Of a stretch of DNA of 55,965 bases, positions 10,538 to 22,769 are shown piece by piece. Where the stretch lies: positions 1,291,107 through 1,347,071 of the forward strand of contig GG745331.1 in the NCBI GenBank assembly GCA_000151295.1. Direction: 5' to 3'. The stretch comes from Allomyces macrogynus ATCC 38327. Its lineage: Eukaryota > Blastocladiomycota > Blastocladiomycetes > Blastocladiales > Blastocladiaceae. The translations under genes were made by a program, and so were the position numbers. Positions within the stretch are counted from its first letter, which is position 1; every line of letters begins with the position of its first letter. The notes under the pieces were generated by a model. It saw nothing but the letters and a program-made list of their open reading frames with translations. It was not told the origin of the DNA and did not search any database.

Positions 10538-13410
10538 ATGAGCACCGATTTCTTCCTGGTCTGTTCACGCACGCAGCACACCTGGCTGGCACCGAGAACC
10601 GCACGACTGAATGAGCGGGTCGTTCACGTTTGTCCACTATGTCCTAGAAACCCGGCGCGTCGTCGTGCACCGTCGAGCTGCATGAACCCCGCGAGCTCGC
10701 TGATGGCGTCGAACAGTCCAACCGGTTCCGGCACAAGGTCGCCGAGCACGCGCTGCTGCACACGCCCGAGCCCGATGTCCTGGTGCGTGGCCCGTACCGT
10801 TCTCGTTGCCGATCGCACACGATTGCGGGTGGCCGTGAGCTCAAACGGCCTCGACTCGCGCGCCCATAGACGGTGCACGACGTCGTGATGCGATCTGCGC
10901 GCGTCTTTGGCGACTCGCCCGCCATGGGCTACCGCAAAGTGATTCGCGTCATCGAGGAATCCAAGGAGATTACCAGGATTGTCAACGGGCATGAAACCAA
11001 GGAAACCAAGTTGTGGAAGTACTTTGAGCTCGGTCCCTACCAGTGGATCTCGTACAAGGAGCTGCTCGCCGACATCAAGCTCGTCGCCGGCGGGCTCGCC
11101 AATTTGGGGTACACGGCCGGCGACAAGGCGTGTCTTTACTTGCCAACGAGGTGCGTGCGTCCGTCTCGCTGAAATATTCGAGGTGTTGACGTGTGGGACG
11201 CGCGAACTGACGGTTTAGCGGTCGCTTGCAGTCCCGAGTGGCAAATGTTCGCGCACGGGTGCTTTGCCCAATCGATGGCCATTACCACCGCCTATGACGT
11301 ACGTCGACTTGCCCATTTCGCCGCTCCGGATCGCCGTTGCAACAAGTTATAACCTGATTTGTTGGCCGTGTTAGACGCTCGGTCCCGAGGGTCTGCTCTG
11401 GGCGCTCAACGAGCCCGAAATCCCGCTCGTCTTCACGCACGTGGATCTCTTCCCGACCTTGACCAAGGTCATTGGCCAAAACTCGACCGTGCGCCATGTC
11501 GTCTACAAGGGTGAGGCGAAGCCGCAGGCGCTCGCCGACCTGGCCGCGGCGGCGGGCGAGGGCCGGCTGACGATTCTCTCGTACGACGATCTCAAGGCGC
11601 GCGGTAAGCTGCACCCGTGCGAAATGCGCCCGCCGAGCAAGGATGATCTCTGTTGCATCATGTATGATTGCGCCGTTCGAGACAGCATTGGCGCACCGTG
11701 GACTCAAGCTGTGTTGCAAAACGCGTAGGTACACGTCCGGGTCGACGGGAAACCCCAAGGGTGTCGTCCTGACGCACGCCAACATTATTGCGGCGATGGC
11801 GGGTGTGGATGGGGTCATTCCCGGGCTGCTCAACTTTGGGGTGCGTGTTGTTTTTCGCAGTGCGCCCATTCGCATACGTCAAAATTCACGCATTCTGGTT
11901 TCACACCTTTTAGGACCGGTACCTTGCCATGCTCCCGCTGTCGCATGTGCTCGAATTCGTCGTTGAGAGTTATTGCTTGCTCAAGGGCATCATTCTCGGG
12001 TACGGTTCGCCGCGCACGCTCACGGACGCGTCGGTGCGCAACTGCCTCGGCGATATCCGCGAACTCAAGCCCACGGTCATGGCGGGCGTACCGGCCGTCT
12101 GGGACACGATCAAGAAGGGCATTCTCGCCAAGGTCGCGACCATGAGCCCGTTTGTGCAAAACCTGTTTTGGGCCATGTACAAGGTCAAGGCGATTGCCAA
12201 CTCGACGAGTTTGCCGCTGGGTCTCGCGTGGCTCGCCGACACGATTGTTTTCAACAAGATCAAGGATCAGACGGGCGGGTGCCTGAAAATTGCGCTGTCG
12301 GGCGGCGCACCGATTTCCGAGGACACGCAGCAGTTTTTGTCGACGATTCTGTGCCCGATTGTGCAGGGCTACGGCATGTACGTGGAGCGGTTCGCGGATA
12401 CGGGACGCTGCGGATTCGTATTGCTCACCAAAGCTTCTGACCCATCTAGGACCGAGGGCTCGGCCATGGCGTGCCTCTACACCAACTACAACAGGGGCTT
12501 TGCGACCAAGCAGGTCGGGGCGCCCGTCGGGTGCCTGGAGCTCAAGTTTGTTGATGTGCCCGAAATGGACTACAAGTCGCGCGTCGCTGGCCAGCCGCCG
12601 CAGGGCGAGTACGTCCACCGCCACATTTGGTCATTCGCAGACTCGTTTGGCCGTCACTCATCCCCACCTAACGTTACTCCAGGATTTGGGTCCGTGGTCC
12701 GTCGGTGACCAAGGGGTACTTCAAGCGCGTCGAGGAAACGCGCGAGGCGTTCACCGACGACGGGTGGCTCAAGACGGGCGACGTTGGCCGGCTCAACGCG
12801 GACGGGTACGACTATTCTTTGACATCGCAGCAGTCGAAGATGAACCGCGCTGACAGCGACGGATATTGTTCCCGAAACGAATAGCACCGTGTCGATTGTG
12901 GATCGCCGCAAGAACCTCGTCAAACTCGCCAATGGCGAGTACGTTGCCCTCGAGAAGCTCGAGTCGATCTACGCCGGGTGCAAGTTTGTCGGCAAGATCT
13001 GCTTGTTGTACGTGCTGCTCGCTCCCCTGACGTGCATGTTGTCGGCCAGAACGCGCACGAGCTGACCTTTTCTCCCCCTCGCTTCCAGCGCCGACTCGTA
13101 CCGTTACTATCCGGTCGCTATCGTCCAGCCGCTGCCGGCGGCCATCGAGACGGAGGCACGCAAGCGCGGCATCCAGTTTGATTCGTGGGAGCAGCTGTGC
13201 CACAACGAGGAGATCCGCGACGCGATCTTGGCCGAGCTCAAGAACGTGGCCAAGGCCAACAGGCTTGCACATGCCGAGGTCGTGCAGGCCGTCGTGCTTG
13301 CCGACGAGGAGTGGACGCCCGAGTCGGGCATGCTCACGGCGGCCATGAAGCTCAAGCGGCGCGACATTCTGGCCCACTTCAAGGCAGAGATTGAGAAGGT
13401 CTACCAGTAG
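10538..13410 (+). CDS. Long-chain acyl-CoA synthetase, tandem copy 1
   Basis: Eleven exons encode 697 residues: 10538-10558, 10648-10782, 10870-11150, 11232-11298, 11375-11661, 11729-11840, 11914-12377, 12450-12608, 12683-12805, 12885-13007, 13089-13410. The enzyme activates fatty acids to acyl-CoA with ATP. Seen in order are TVHDVVM-SARVFGD, the AMP-binding P-loop [19 protein letters not shown], the adenylate motif [17 protein letters not shown], and the fatty-acyl signature DGWLKTGD with [10 protein letters not shown]. Length fits the Faa1/Faa4/ACSL family (about 700). The P-loop tyrosine codon lies just after an intron that splits the preceding ATG codon. The C-terminus KVYQ is not a peroxisomal signal, and no signal peptide is visible, so an ER or lipid-droplet association is only a family-based guess. 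Copy 2 follows 5.5 kb downstream with identical intron positions. Confidence 0.93.
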
Positions 13411-13956
13411 GGCAGCGTGCTTAGCTGGAGCAGTGTTTGTTGGAGCGGTCCGTGATTCAGTTTCGTCCAACTTGAATTCAGTTTTTGTTCGACCCGCTGG
13501 CTGCTCGTGATTGGCTGGTTCGATTCATTTTTCCCGTTGGGTTTGTTTGCGTCTGTCGAAGCTGTGTAACAAAACATTTGAGTGCCTTTCCTGTCAGAGC
13601 GTTTTGACAGCTCTCAGCTACGCGTTGGTCCCAGGCACATTCTTCCTTCGACACGCGCCGACACAGCTACCAAGACTCACAACTGCAAGTTAAATGGGCC
13701 GCCATCGCTCATCGCCGTGACGGACAGCCAGTGCACAGTCGACGTTCCGGTTCCGGTGCAGAGACTGGTGCGGGTCGGATGACAAACCAGCGTGAAGACA
13801 GCGTGAGAACTGCAGGGACCACTCGCGTTTTATCGGGTCGACGATGCCACGGCCTTGGCCAAGAACGATGGGTCCGACTCGACTCGACTCGTGCGCTTGG
13901 CAACAGCTCAAGCGCGCAGGTATCCTCCCAGCTCCTCCTCCGTCTTTCGCACGGCC
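13411..13956. other. Intergenic downstream of acyl-CoA synthetase 1
   Basis: A 546-base AT-richer stretch containing the presumed 3' untranslated region of the first synthetase. No exon, repeat or RNA gene is recognised. Confidence 0.4.
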
Positions 13957-15073
13957 ATGGACTTTTCGAACCTGCCCGACATTGTGTTGACAGCGTTACT
14001 ATCCTTCCTTGAATGCTCGACCGCACGACTCCAGCAAACATGCCAGAGGTTCGCCAAGTTTCCAGCCGCTGCTCAAGAAAAGGACCGGTTCCAGCATGCT
14101 ATCGAGCTGGCCAACTGGCCGCTCCGACCATTTTCGACAAGAAAGACCGATTGCCACAACACTGGTCACACTCTCATGAACGGCTGTTCCGCGCTGGACT
14201 CTTTTGATGCTGCCGACGTCTGACGTTTGCTCCCCACAGTTCTTACAGGATTACAAAACACTATGCCTGTTCGCCAACCATCGTTCCGTCTAATTCTGAA
14301 TCGTGTCAAGTCTGCCCAGCCTGGGCCTGCCCGTGATGCTACTGTCAGTGTGCTCATTGAAATTTTTTGGTGGCACAAGCAAGCATTGGGTGGATGCGCT
14401 CATTGGGCAATACAGCTACGTTACTACGCGAAACGCATGCTGGCACTCTTGCAGTCCTGCTGCATCAGCTCGTGCCGGCCCAGTTAATCGGATTCCGCTC
14501 CTCAACCAACTCGTCTTGGATCCCGTCTTCCAAAACGTTGACATTCTCTCTCCGCTCTTGCATTCTGACGCGTGAGGTTTGGATGCACTGTTCGCATCAT
14601 TGCAAGAATGGTTGCCAAGTTAGTTTGCTGTAATTGTACAGCTCGCGCTTGTCGACTCCCTTGCTGCTTGGCTGTCTGTGACCAATGTCCGTGTTGCCCG
14701 GCTCATCTCGTCTGCGGTTGCAGATATAGAATGGCTTGGCACAGTATTGCCAGAGTTACCACCAGTAGTCATTCCCCTGCCAACCATGCGCGTGTGGTCG
14801 TTACTCGCTGATTTTACAGAAAGAAGCAATCTCGAGGTTCTGCTCCTGCTCCCCTTTTGCTGCCTCAAGGCTGCGATGTGTGGTGATGCTGAATCGCTTG
14901 CTGTTTTTAGTCTGCTGTGGAGTGACATGCAACAGATGGGCAAGTTCAACTACCACCAGACTTTCCAACCTGGCCCGTGCCATGATTTTGCCTGCGCCAT
15001 CAGTACCACTTTCTTCCTTTTGTTCTGGCTCGGAATGGACATGGATAGATTGCATGTGCGCTCCTGGGCATGA
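13957..15073 (+). pseudogene. Decayed F-box-like gene
   Basis: The ATG at 13957 opens MDFSNLPDIVLTALLSFL followed by ARLQQTCQRFAKF, the pattern of an F-box start (hydrophobic LPDIVL, then a Leu/Cys-rich helix). The frame stops at 14223. Further protein-like stretches continue in other frames: FLQDYKTLCLFANHR near 14240, a segment with GGTSKHWVDALIGQYSYV (about 14360-14430), and a long open run from about 14640 to 15073 rich in Leu and Trp. No set of canonical introns joins them cleanly, and base composition is more AT-rich than the neighbours. I read this as a degenerated F-box family gene; a real gene with unusual introns is the alternative. F-box proteins recruit substrates to SCF ubiquitin ligases. 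Confidence 0.4.
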
Positions 15074-16038
15074 AAGCCAGCGACAGCCACAAATTTACCA
15101 GGTCAAAATGGGGACACTTTCTTTGAAATATTGCAAAGAGTAGACGATGGACCCAGATGGCTCGTGTAGTCACATTTTTGCACATGGTCCTGTCGGATTT
15201 TGGCGCGTCTTCACAGGTGAACCGAGTAGTCAAGACCACAGCATTTATGTAGTGCATCTTGCATGATGTTCTCAACCAATGCCGTGAGCAACAGTCTCCA
15301 CCAGCAGCTCGAAAACGAGCGAAATGGGGTCAGCGTGCTTATTCACGGGTGACGACACAGCTTGCCATGCAAGCCCTGTTTTCACTTGGCATATCGCGAT
15401 TGCATGCAGACAAATCAATCGCGACGTGGATTTGCTGTTCATCGCCCTGAGATTGAGAACCGTTTGGACTGCTTTGGACCGTTTGGACCGTTTTGGGCCG
15501 CTTTGGACTGCTGGAACGGTGTATATTGACCAAAAATGACTGTCATCTTCAACATCGTGCTGGTGCGCGCGCTGCCAAGTCGAGGCTCTCGTCGACTGGA
15601 CCCGACAGATCGACAGGCTCACATCTTGGTGCCCTTGAGCTGCGCAGGCGATAATTTGGGATAATTTGTGGGGCAGGAGCGACAATCGTCAACGCGTAAT
15701 GACGTGGAAGGCTGTGCATCTAGAAGCCTATGAGGGCTGGCGGAGCTGAGTTGGCGAACAACCAAGCGTCCGATGCGCTCAAAACGCCCACCAGCCCGCC
15801 AACCAAGTGCCCCTCGCGAGTCCTTGCCAGCCGCAACCATCAACCACTGAAGTACCACCACGACCGCTTTGAGGACGAAAACGTGCCGCTTCTCTCTGAT
15901 TACCCCTCCGCATCCGTCCGCTCCAACACCACCAGCCGACATTTTGACGGACCCCCGAAACCACCACGCAACTTGGCACAAAGAGACTCGCAATCGAAAC
16001 GGTGCAGCTCCTCCAGTCAATTCCTCTGACTGGTCAAT
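15074..16038. promoter_or_regulatory. Upstream region of acyl-CoA synthetase 2
   Basis: A 965-base region before the second synthetase. It holds an unusual six-unit array with 10-base spacing at 15461-15516, then GC-rich leader sequence. No exon is supported. Confidence 0.4.
15461..15516. repeat. Six degenerate 10-bp units (TTTGGACYG-like)
   Basis: Units resembling CGTTTGGACC occur six times at almost exactly 10-base spacing, some with single substitutions (TTTGGGCC, CTGGAAC). One unit per helical turn would place all copies on one DNA face. It lies about 520-580 bases upstream of the ATG of acyl-CoA synthetase 2. Confidence 0.7.
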
Positions 16039-18942
16039 ATGAGCACCGATCGTTTCCTGGTCAGTCCTTGCATCGCTGCATTCACCATCCAATGTTCAGG
16101 AGGGAACCAAACGACTGAGTCGGTCATTTCGACGGTTGTAGAAACCCGGCGCATCGAAATGCACCGTCGAGCTGCCGGAACCGCGCGCTCTGTCTGACGG
16201 TGTCGAGCAGTCGAACCGGTACCGCCACAAGGTTGCCGAGCACGCTCTCCTGACTGCGCCCGAGGCCGATATCAAGGTGCGCTGCCGTTGCGGGTTGTGG
16301 TCGATCTCATGCGATTGAACGCTTATTCTCAACTGACTCACAATTCCTTTCTGTATCCTATGTAGACGGTGCACGACGTTGTGATGCGGGCGGCGCGCGT
16401 CTTTGGCGATGCGCGCGCCATGGGCCACCGCAAAGTGATTCGCATCATCGAGGAATCCAAGGAGATTACCAGGATTGTCAACGGGCACGAGGTCAAGGAA
16501 ACCAAACTGTGGAAGTACTTTGAGCTCGGGCCCTACCAGTGGATCTCGTACAAGGAGCTGCTCGCCGACATCAAGTGCGTCGCCAGCGGACTCGCCAACT
16601 TGGGGTACACGGCCGGCGACAAGGCGTGCGTTTACTTGCCGACGAGGTACGTCGACGTGCTGCTGCTGTCGCTTCTCCTGACTGGCACGCAAGCTGACGG
16701 TCTGTTGGATAGCCCGGAATGGCAAATGTTTGCGCACGGCTGCTTTGCTCAATCGATGGCTATTACGACCGCCTACGACGTACGTCCGTTCCTTCCCCTC
16801 GCAAGAAATCTGCCCCAAGTCTCATTCCTGACGCTCTCCACCCGGTTTTCTAGACGCTGGGACCCGAGGGTCTGCTCTGGGCACTCAACGAGCCCGAAAT
16901 CCCGCTCGTTTTCACGCACGTCGATCTCTTCCCGACCTTGACCAAGATTATCGGCAAAAACACGACCGTTCGGCACGTCATCTACAAGGGCGACGCAACC
17001 CCGCAGGCGCTCGCAGACCTGGCCGCGGCCGCGGGCGACGGTCGTTTGACGATTCTCTCGTTTGACGACCTCAAGGCGCGTGGCACGCAGCGTCCGTGTG
17101 AGATGCGTCCGCCAAGCCCAGACGATCTGTGCTGCATCATGTACGGTCGCATTCTTGTCTCGACAAGTGTGCGAATTTTTGCTCACGCGGAGATGATGTG
17201 TGTAGGTACACGTCCGGGTCGACGGGCAAGCCCAAGGGCGTCGTCCTGACGCACGCCAACATTGTCGCTGCTGCAGCGGGTTCCGACTCGGTCCTGCCTG
17301 GATTGCTCGGCCTTGGTGTACGTAGCGGTGTCAACTGTTCGACGTCCGCGTGCAGATGGATGCTCATCGACCGTTCATCCTCCCTGCCTCTAGGACCGGT
17401 ACCTCGCCATGCTCCCGCTCTCGCACGTGCTCGAATTCGCCGTGGAAACCTATTGTCTCGTCAAGGGCGTGATTCTTGGATACGGGTCGCCACGCACGCT
17501 CTCTGACGCGATGGTGCGCAACTGCCTCGGCGACATTCGCGAGCTCAAGCCGACGATCATGACGGGTGTGCCCGCCGTCTGGGACACGATCAAGAAGGGG
17601 ATTATTGCGAAAGTCGCGGCATTGAAACCGGTCCCGCAAAAAGTGTTTTGGACCATGTTCAAGCTTAAGGCGTTTGCCAACAAGTCGCGCGTGTCGTTTG
17701 GGCTGGGGAAAATCGCCGACGCGATCGTGTTCAACAAGATCAAGGAGCAGACGGGCGGGTGCCTGAAGATTGCATTATCGGGTGGGGCGCCGCTGTCCGA
17801 GGACACGCAACATTTCTTGTCGACGATTTTGTGCCCGATCGTGCAGGGCTACGGCATGTATGTTACGTGGCAGCCCTTTCGTGCGTGCACGATGAGCGGC
17901 AACTGACGTTGGTTTGATCGCGCGTAGGACCGAGGGGACAGCCATGGCGTGCATGTACACGACCTACAACAAGGGCTTCAAGACCAAGAATGTCGGCGCG
18001 CCCGTCGGGTGCGTCGAGATCAAGTTTATTGACGTACCCGAAATGAACTACAAGGCGCGCGTGTACGGCAAGTTGCCGCAGGGCGAGTGCGTTGCGATTT
18101 CCGGTTCTTTGGATCTGGTCAACGAGCGCTGAGACTGTCCGATGTCGCTGCTCTAGAATATGGGTGCGTGGACCGTCGGTGAGCAAGGCCGGCTACTTCA
18201 AGCGAATCGAGGAGACACGCGACACGTTCACCGAGGACGGGTGGCTCAAGACGGGCGATATCGGCCAGCTCAACAAGGACGGGTACGCGATCTTGTTCTT
18301 TATCGAGGTTGACGAGCGGGGACGCGGGGGTCAAATCCACCAAAACTGACTCTCTCTCTTCCAAACCAACAGCACAGTGTCGATTGTGGACCGCCGCAAG
18401 AACCTCGTCAAGCTCTCGAACGGCGAGTATATTGCCCTCGAAAAGCTCGAATCGATTTATGCCGGGTGCAAGTTTGTCGGCAAGATCTGTGTCTTGTGCG
18501 TTGCTCTTGTTTGATTCTGTCGATTCTCAATGTCTTTCCGCGCCGCACCACCACAATCTCTACCATACCGTACGTGACAGACCTCATCTCGTTCTTGTTT
18601 GTCCACCCACCCACCTCCAGCGCGGACTCGTTCCGCCCCTACCCGATTGCCATCGTCCAGCCGCTGCCGGCAGCCATCGAGACCGAAGCAAGCAAGCGCG
18701 GGATCAAGTTTGATTCGTGGGAGCAGCTGTGCCACAACGAGGACATTCGCGACGCGATCTTGGCCGAGCTCAAGGCCGTGGCCAAGGCCAACAAGCTCGC
18801 ACACGCCGAGGTGCTGCAGGCCGTGGTGCTCTCGGACGTGGAGTGGACGCCCGAGTCGGGCTTGCTCACTGCGGCCATGAAGCTCATGCGCCGTGAGATC
18901 GTGAACCGGTATCATACCGAGATTGAGAAGGTCTACCAGTAG
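16039..18942 (+). CDS. Long-chain acyl-CoA synthetase, tandem copy 2
   Basis: Eleven exons encode 698 residues: 16039-16059, 16142-16276, 16366-16646, 16713-16779, 16854-17140, 17206-17317, 17394-17857, 17928-18086, 18157-18282, 18373-18495, 18621-18942. Every exon has the same length and phase as in copy 1 except exon 9, one codon longer. All catalytic motifs are present: [36 protein letters not shown] and [10 protein letters not shown]. The product should activate long-chain fatty acids like copy 1. By eye the proteins are near 90% identical in exon 3 but nearer 77% in exon 7, which contains much of the acyl-pocket region, so substrate range or timing may have diverged. Introns share positions but not sequence. 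The C-terminus KVYQ again shows no peroxisomal signal. Confidence 0.93.
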
Positions 18943-19194
18943 GCGCCGCGTCGCGGCGCGCCAGGGTGGAGATGAAGAGTCAGAGGAGCTCACGAAATTG
19001 CTCATCCTGCTGTTTGGCGAGCTTGCTGCGATTATCGTTCGGGCCGGGATTTCTTGCTACCGCTCCGGCCCATATTTGCGTTATGATCTCTCCAAGATGT
19101 TTGTCAAATCCAAAACCAGTCGTTTGTTGTGCAATTTTGGAGAGGTTCTATTTACAGACAACAGCACAGACGGCATGGCGCAGCGCGGCATACT

Positions 19195-19844
19195 TCACGC
19201 AAACATCTTCTTGCGCGCCTCGACCCACTCCTCGGCCCACTCCTTGATGCGCTCGACGTTCGACTCCATGTCCTCGATCGAGTTGGACGACAGCTCCACG
19301 ACAATCTCGTCGCGGTAGCTCGCGTGCGCGTCCTCGAGAATGACCTGCATGATCTCGGCCGTGATGTTCTCATTGATTTTCTTTTCCGAGTAGTTCCTGT
19401 CATTCCGCAACCGCACGTTAGTTTCCTTGTCCGCCGCCTGGCCGCGATCGTGCACAACACCACATCATCCAAACCGTACCGCGCCGTCAATCGCGGGTAC
19501 AGCACGCCATTATCCGTGCGCAGCACGACGACCAAATCAAACCACCGTTCCGGGAAGAAATCGACCGTGTGGAAATCCACAATGTTGCCGCCCTCAGTCA
19601 TGACGTCCTCGAGCTCATCGCACACCTTGTCCTCGTCGACAATGTAGCACTGGAATTCGTCGTCCCAGCCTTCGTGCAATGACTTGGCCTTGACGAGATC
19701 GCCCACGTTGATGTGCGTCATGGACGTGGCCAGCGCCAACAGTTCGGAGAGCGTCGTCTTGCCCGTGCCGGGCGTGCCCGTGATCAGGATGTTGGGAAGG
19801 CGGCGCGTCGGGGCGGCGGGGGCGGGCGGAGGCGGCGAGGACAT
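19195..19844 (-). CDS. FAP7: Adenylate kinase isoenzyme 6 / Fap7 homologue
   Basis: Two exons on the minus strand (19844-19480 and 19396-19195) encode 188 residues. Residues 18-31 carry the P-loop [34 protein letters not shown] and [20 protein letters not shown] follow, and the C-terminal part has [21 protein letters not shown]. These are the signatures of AK6/Fap7, a nuclear nucleotide kinase/ATPase that acts with Rps14 in 20S pre-rRNA processing and late 40S maturation. The 83-nt intron (GTACGG to CAG) joins RLTAR to NYSEKK, exactly where the family reads Arg-Xaa-Tyr-Ser. Reading through it gives a false Cys-rich end. Length is near the family's usual 170-200. Confidence 0.93.
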
Positions 19845-20772
19845 GGTGGTTGCGACGATTTGGGCGGGGTTGCAGCGTGTGTGGTCGAGTGGCGTTACGC
19901 GGTGCTGTGCTGGTCGACGCGGTCGGTGCCGATTCGCGAAGAGAGGTAGAGGTGGTCGCAGTGCGGGACAGCGTCTCGCGGGTCAAGTCGACCCGCGTCA
20001 TGTGCGGGCACATGGCCCGTTGTTGGGTAGGTGCCACTGCAACAGACCTTCCTTCCGCTCTCTTTCCGGCACTCCTCGCCCAGGTCGACTCCGCTGTCCG
20101 GCCTTCCACCGTCTTCGGCCCTGCATCGCACCATTCTCTGGCGACCTCCTCGCCTGTACATCTTCAGCCCGCTCCGGATCCTATCCTCACGGCCCCTGGC
20201 CACGGTCGGTCAGCAGTCTCCCGGCTCGGCGGTCCATGCGTCCACACTTGCATTCCTCGTTGCGCCATTTCACCGACGCAGTCCTCATGGCGCTGGACGC
20301 CTGCGACATTCGTCCTGGCACCTGGCAGTCTTCGACCCGGTCGCTCCGGCCAGTCTTGCCGTTGCTTCTCCTTTCGTTTCTCTGGGCACCCTTTGGGTTG
20401 GGAGTCACCTGATTGGTCCAGCGCTTTAGTTGCCAGCGTCGCTCGCCGTCCTCGTCAGTCTGATTCGGCACGTGCTCTTGGTCGCGAGGCCCCTGGGTCC
20501 GCACCCAGCAGGCCATTCCTCGGGGAGTAGCTACCCCGGTGGAGATCCCCCAGAAGGAACAAAGGGCATAAATCAAAGTGAACGGCCAAAGTGAACGTCC
20601 CAAACAACCGGCCTCGGTGCTGCATGGAGATTGACAGAATGGGAGACCATGTTCGACGACAAATAGACGGCAACACCGACGCCGCCACCGGGTCCGTTTT
20701 GCGACGCCAAGATGACAATCAAGCAAACGAGCCAAGACGACGACGCGCACCGACGCGCGCCCAAATCTCCCT
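19845..20772. other. Intergenic, FAP7 promoter and SANT-like gene 3' side
   Basis: A 928-base stretch upstream of FAP7 (minus strand) and downstream of the SANT-like gene (minus strand). Several open frames cross it, but none has family-like sequence or splice-supported ends. Confidence 0.4.
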
Positions 20773-22769
20773 TCATAGCGGCACCCCACGACGTACAAGC
20801 TCCAACTCGGTGCGCACGCGCGCACACTCAATCTCCACCTGCCGAATCCGCTCCAACTGCATCTGCTGCAACTGCAGTTCGTGCCGCTTCAAATCGAGTG
20901 CCTCGCGCTGCATCTGCGCCGACGCGCGCATGTACTGCTGCGCCTCGATGATCAGGTGCCGCACCATACTTGGCGGCACAGGTTCCTCCCCACCACCTCC
21001 ACCGCCGTTCCCGAGGAGCATTGCCAGGTCGGGTGTGTCGTGCTCGGCCGCGGCAGCGATGGCGGCTGCAGTTGCGACTGCGACGGCTGCTGTCCCCGGA
21101 TCACCACCGGCCTCGACGCGTCGCCGCTTGGCCGCGGGCGGCGTGATGATTGTGGCCGCAGGTGAGTGTGGGATCGAGGAGATGGATACCGGATCGGCCA
21201 TGATCGCGAGAGCAGGAACCGGTGGACGGACGGGCGGCGAATCGACGTGTATGTCGCCGACCGGAACGGAGGGTGGTGTCACAGCCATGGATGCGGGCGT
21301 GGTCGCAGCCGTTGCGGCCGCGGCCGCGTCGGGTGGGAGAAAGTGGGCCACAGTGAGATCTTGCGCGACGCCCGCGAGGAACGAGTCTGCGGCGGCGATT
21401 GCGGCCTCCGAGACGGCGGCTGAGACTGGTGGTACAGAGACGAAGCTCGCGGCGGGGTTCACCACCGGTGGTGGTGGTGGCAGCGCTGGCGTAGGTGTCG
21501 AGAGCGTGAAGGCAGTCGTGTAGGCCGACGGGGTTGGTGTCGCCGAGACTCGCGCGGGAGTCGCGGGGGTCGGAGTCGCAGACATGGGCGTCTCGTTGGC
21601 TTGGGCAGACGCGGCATTCGGGTCGATCCTTGCCTGGATGTCGCGGACGAGCGCCTGGTGGGGTGAAACAAGGTCTCAGTCAGTCTCATCGCGTCGGATA
21701 CAACTGGTCACCATTATAATTCGGCGAACCGTACCAGCATGGTCTCAGTCACAATGATTTTGGTCGGCGGTGTTGTGCCCGGATCCAGGTCCTCGTGCTC
21801 AGCGGCACTCGCCCCACTACTGCCGACCTGCTGCGACGTAGTCGGCGCTGGTGTCGCAGGCCCTGCTCCTCCCGCTGTCCCTGCCGCGGCAGCCGCCGTC
21901 GCCACAGCCGCGAACCGTCGATCATGCGCATCCACGACCTTCATAATCCGATCCCATCGGTCGCGGCACGACCGAGACGAGACGGGTCCCCGAGGGGGCA
22001 TGTGCGCAGCATGCGCTGCCACCGCCGCATTCAAGTCAGCCGCGACCACTTCCCACGCCCTCCCGAGCCCTCGCGTGCGCAATCGGTTCATGGGCATCCG
22101 GTTGCGCACGGCCGTCAGCAGCATCGTATCGCTGGCCTCGTCAAAGATAAAGTACTTGCCGCGAGCGCGACGCTTGCGTTTCGTGCCGGCTGCAGCAGTC
22201 GCGGTCGCAGATGCGGGCGTGGTCAGGTCCTCGTCGACCGTCGTGTTGCCGGATCCGGGGGTTGCGGGCGCCGAGGTCGTTGCGGGCGTTGATGGGATGG
22301 TGACAGAGCGTGCCGGTGCATGATTCGCGGGAGTTGCAGGGCGTAATGCAATTGTTGCCGTCGGGATCAAGGGCGGCGGAACGACAATGGCTGATGCGAG
22401 TGTCGGCGCCGACGACGAGACGGTCAGGACGGCGGGCGATGCGGCCGTCGGGACAGCGGCGTTGTAGAACGTGTAAACGACGCCATGATGCTGCTGTTGG
22501 TGCGGGTGTGGGTGCTGGTTTGGGTGCTGATAATGCTGTTGCTGGACTAGCGACGTTGGCGGCGGGGCGAGCGGCGTGTTGATCGGCGGCGGGATCGCGG
22601 CGGCGAGCTGGTGCTGGTGCTGGTGCTGCTGGTGCTGCTGCTGAGATGCTGGCGTTGCGGGCCTCAGAGTCGGTGTGGGCACAGAAATGACGGGAGAGGG
22701 CACGATTGAGCGTGGTGCGACAGCGGGCGACTGGCCGACTTGGGGTGGTGCGCTGGTGAGACCATCCAT
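20773..22769 (-). CDS. Myb/SANT-like DNA-binding protein with C-terminal coiled coil
   Basis: Two exons (22769-21735 and 21654-20773) encode 638 residues. Residues 1-200 are Pro/Thr/Ala-rich with Gln/His tracts (QQQHQQHQHQHQ). Residues 205-285 form a trihelix/SANT-like domain: KYFIFDEASDTMLLTAV, then GLGRAWEVVAADLNAAV, then SRSCRDRWDRIMKVVDAHDR, with the spaced Trp residues of this fold. A long Ala/Pro/Thr-rich linker follows, then a nuclear-localisation-like KRRRV near residue 521 and a coiled coil at about 570-635 rich in Gln, Leu and Arg. It is probably a nuclear transcription regulator that dimerises through the C-terminus. The intron (GTACGG to CAG) is phase 0. The first ATG in frame was used; an upstream GTG is ignored. 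A protein with a similar NLS plus coiled-coil tail is encoded near 30.4-32.2 kb. Confidence 0.75.

Noticed and set aside
12806..12884. Apparent break in acyl-CoA synthetase copy 1 after DGWLKTGD
   Set aside because: A normal 79-nt intron (GTACGA to TAG) at the same place as in copy 2 restores [10 protein letters not shown].
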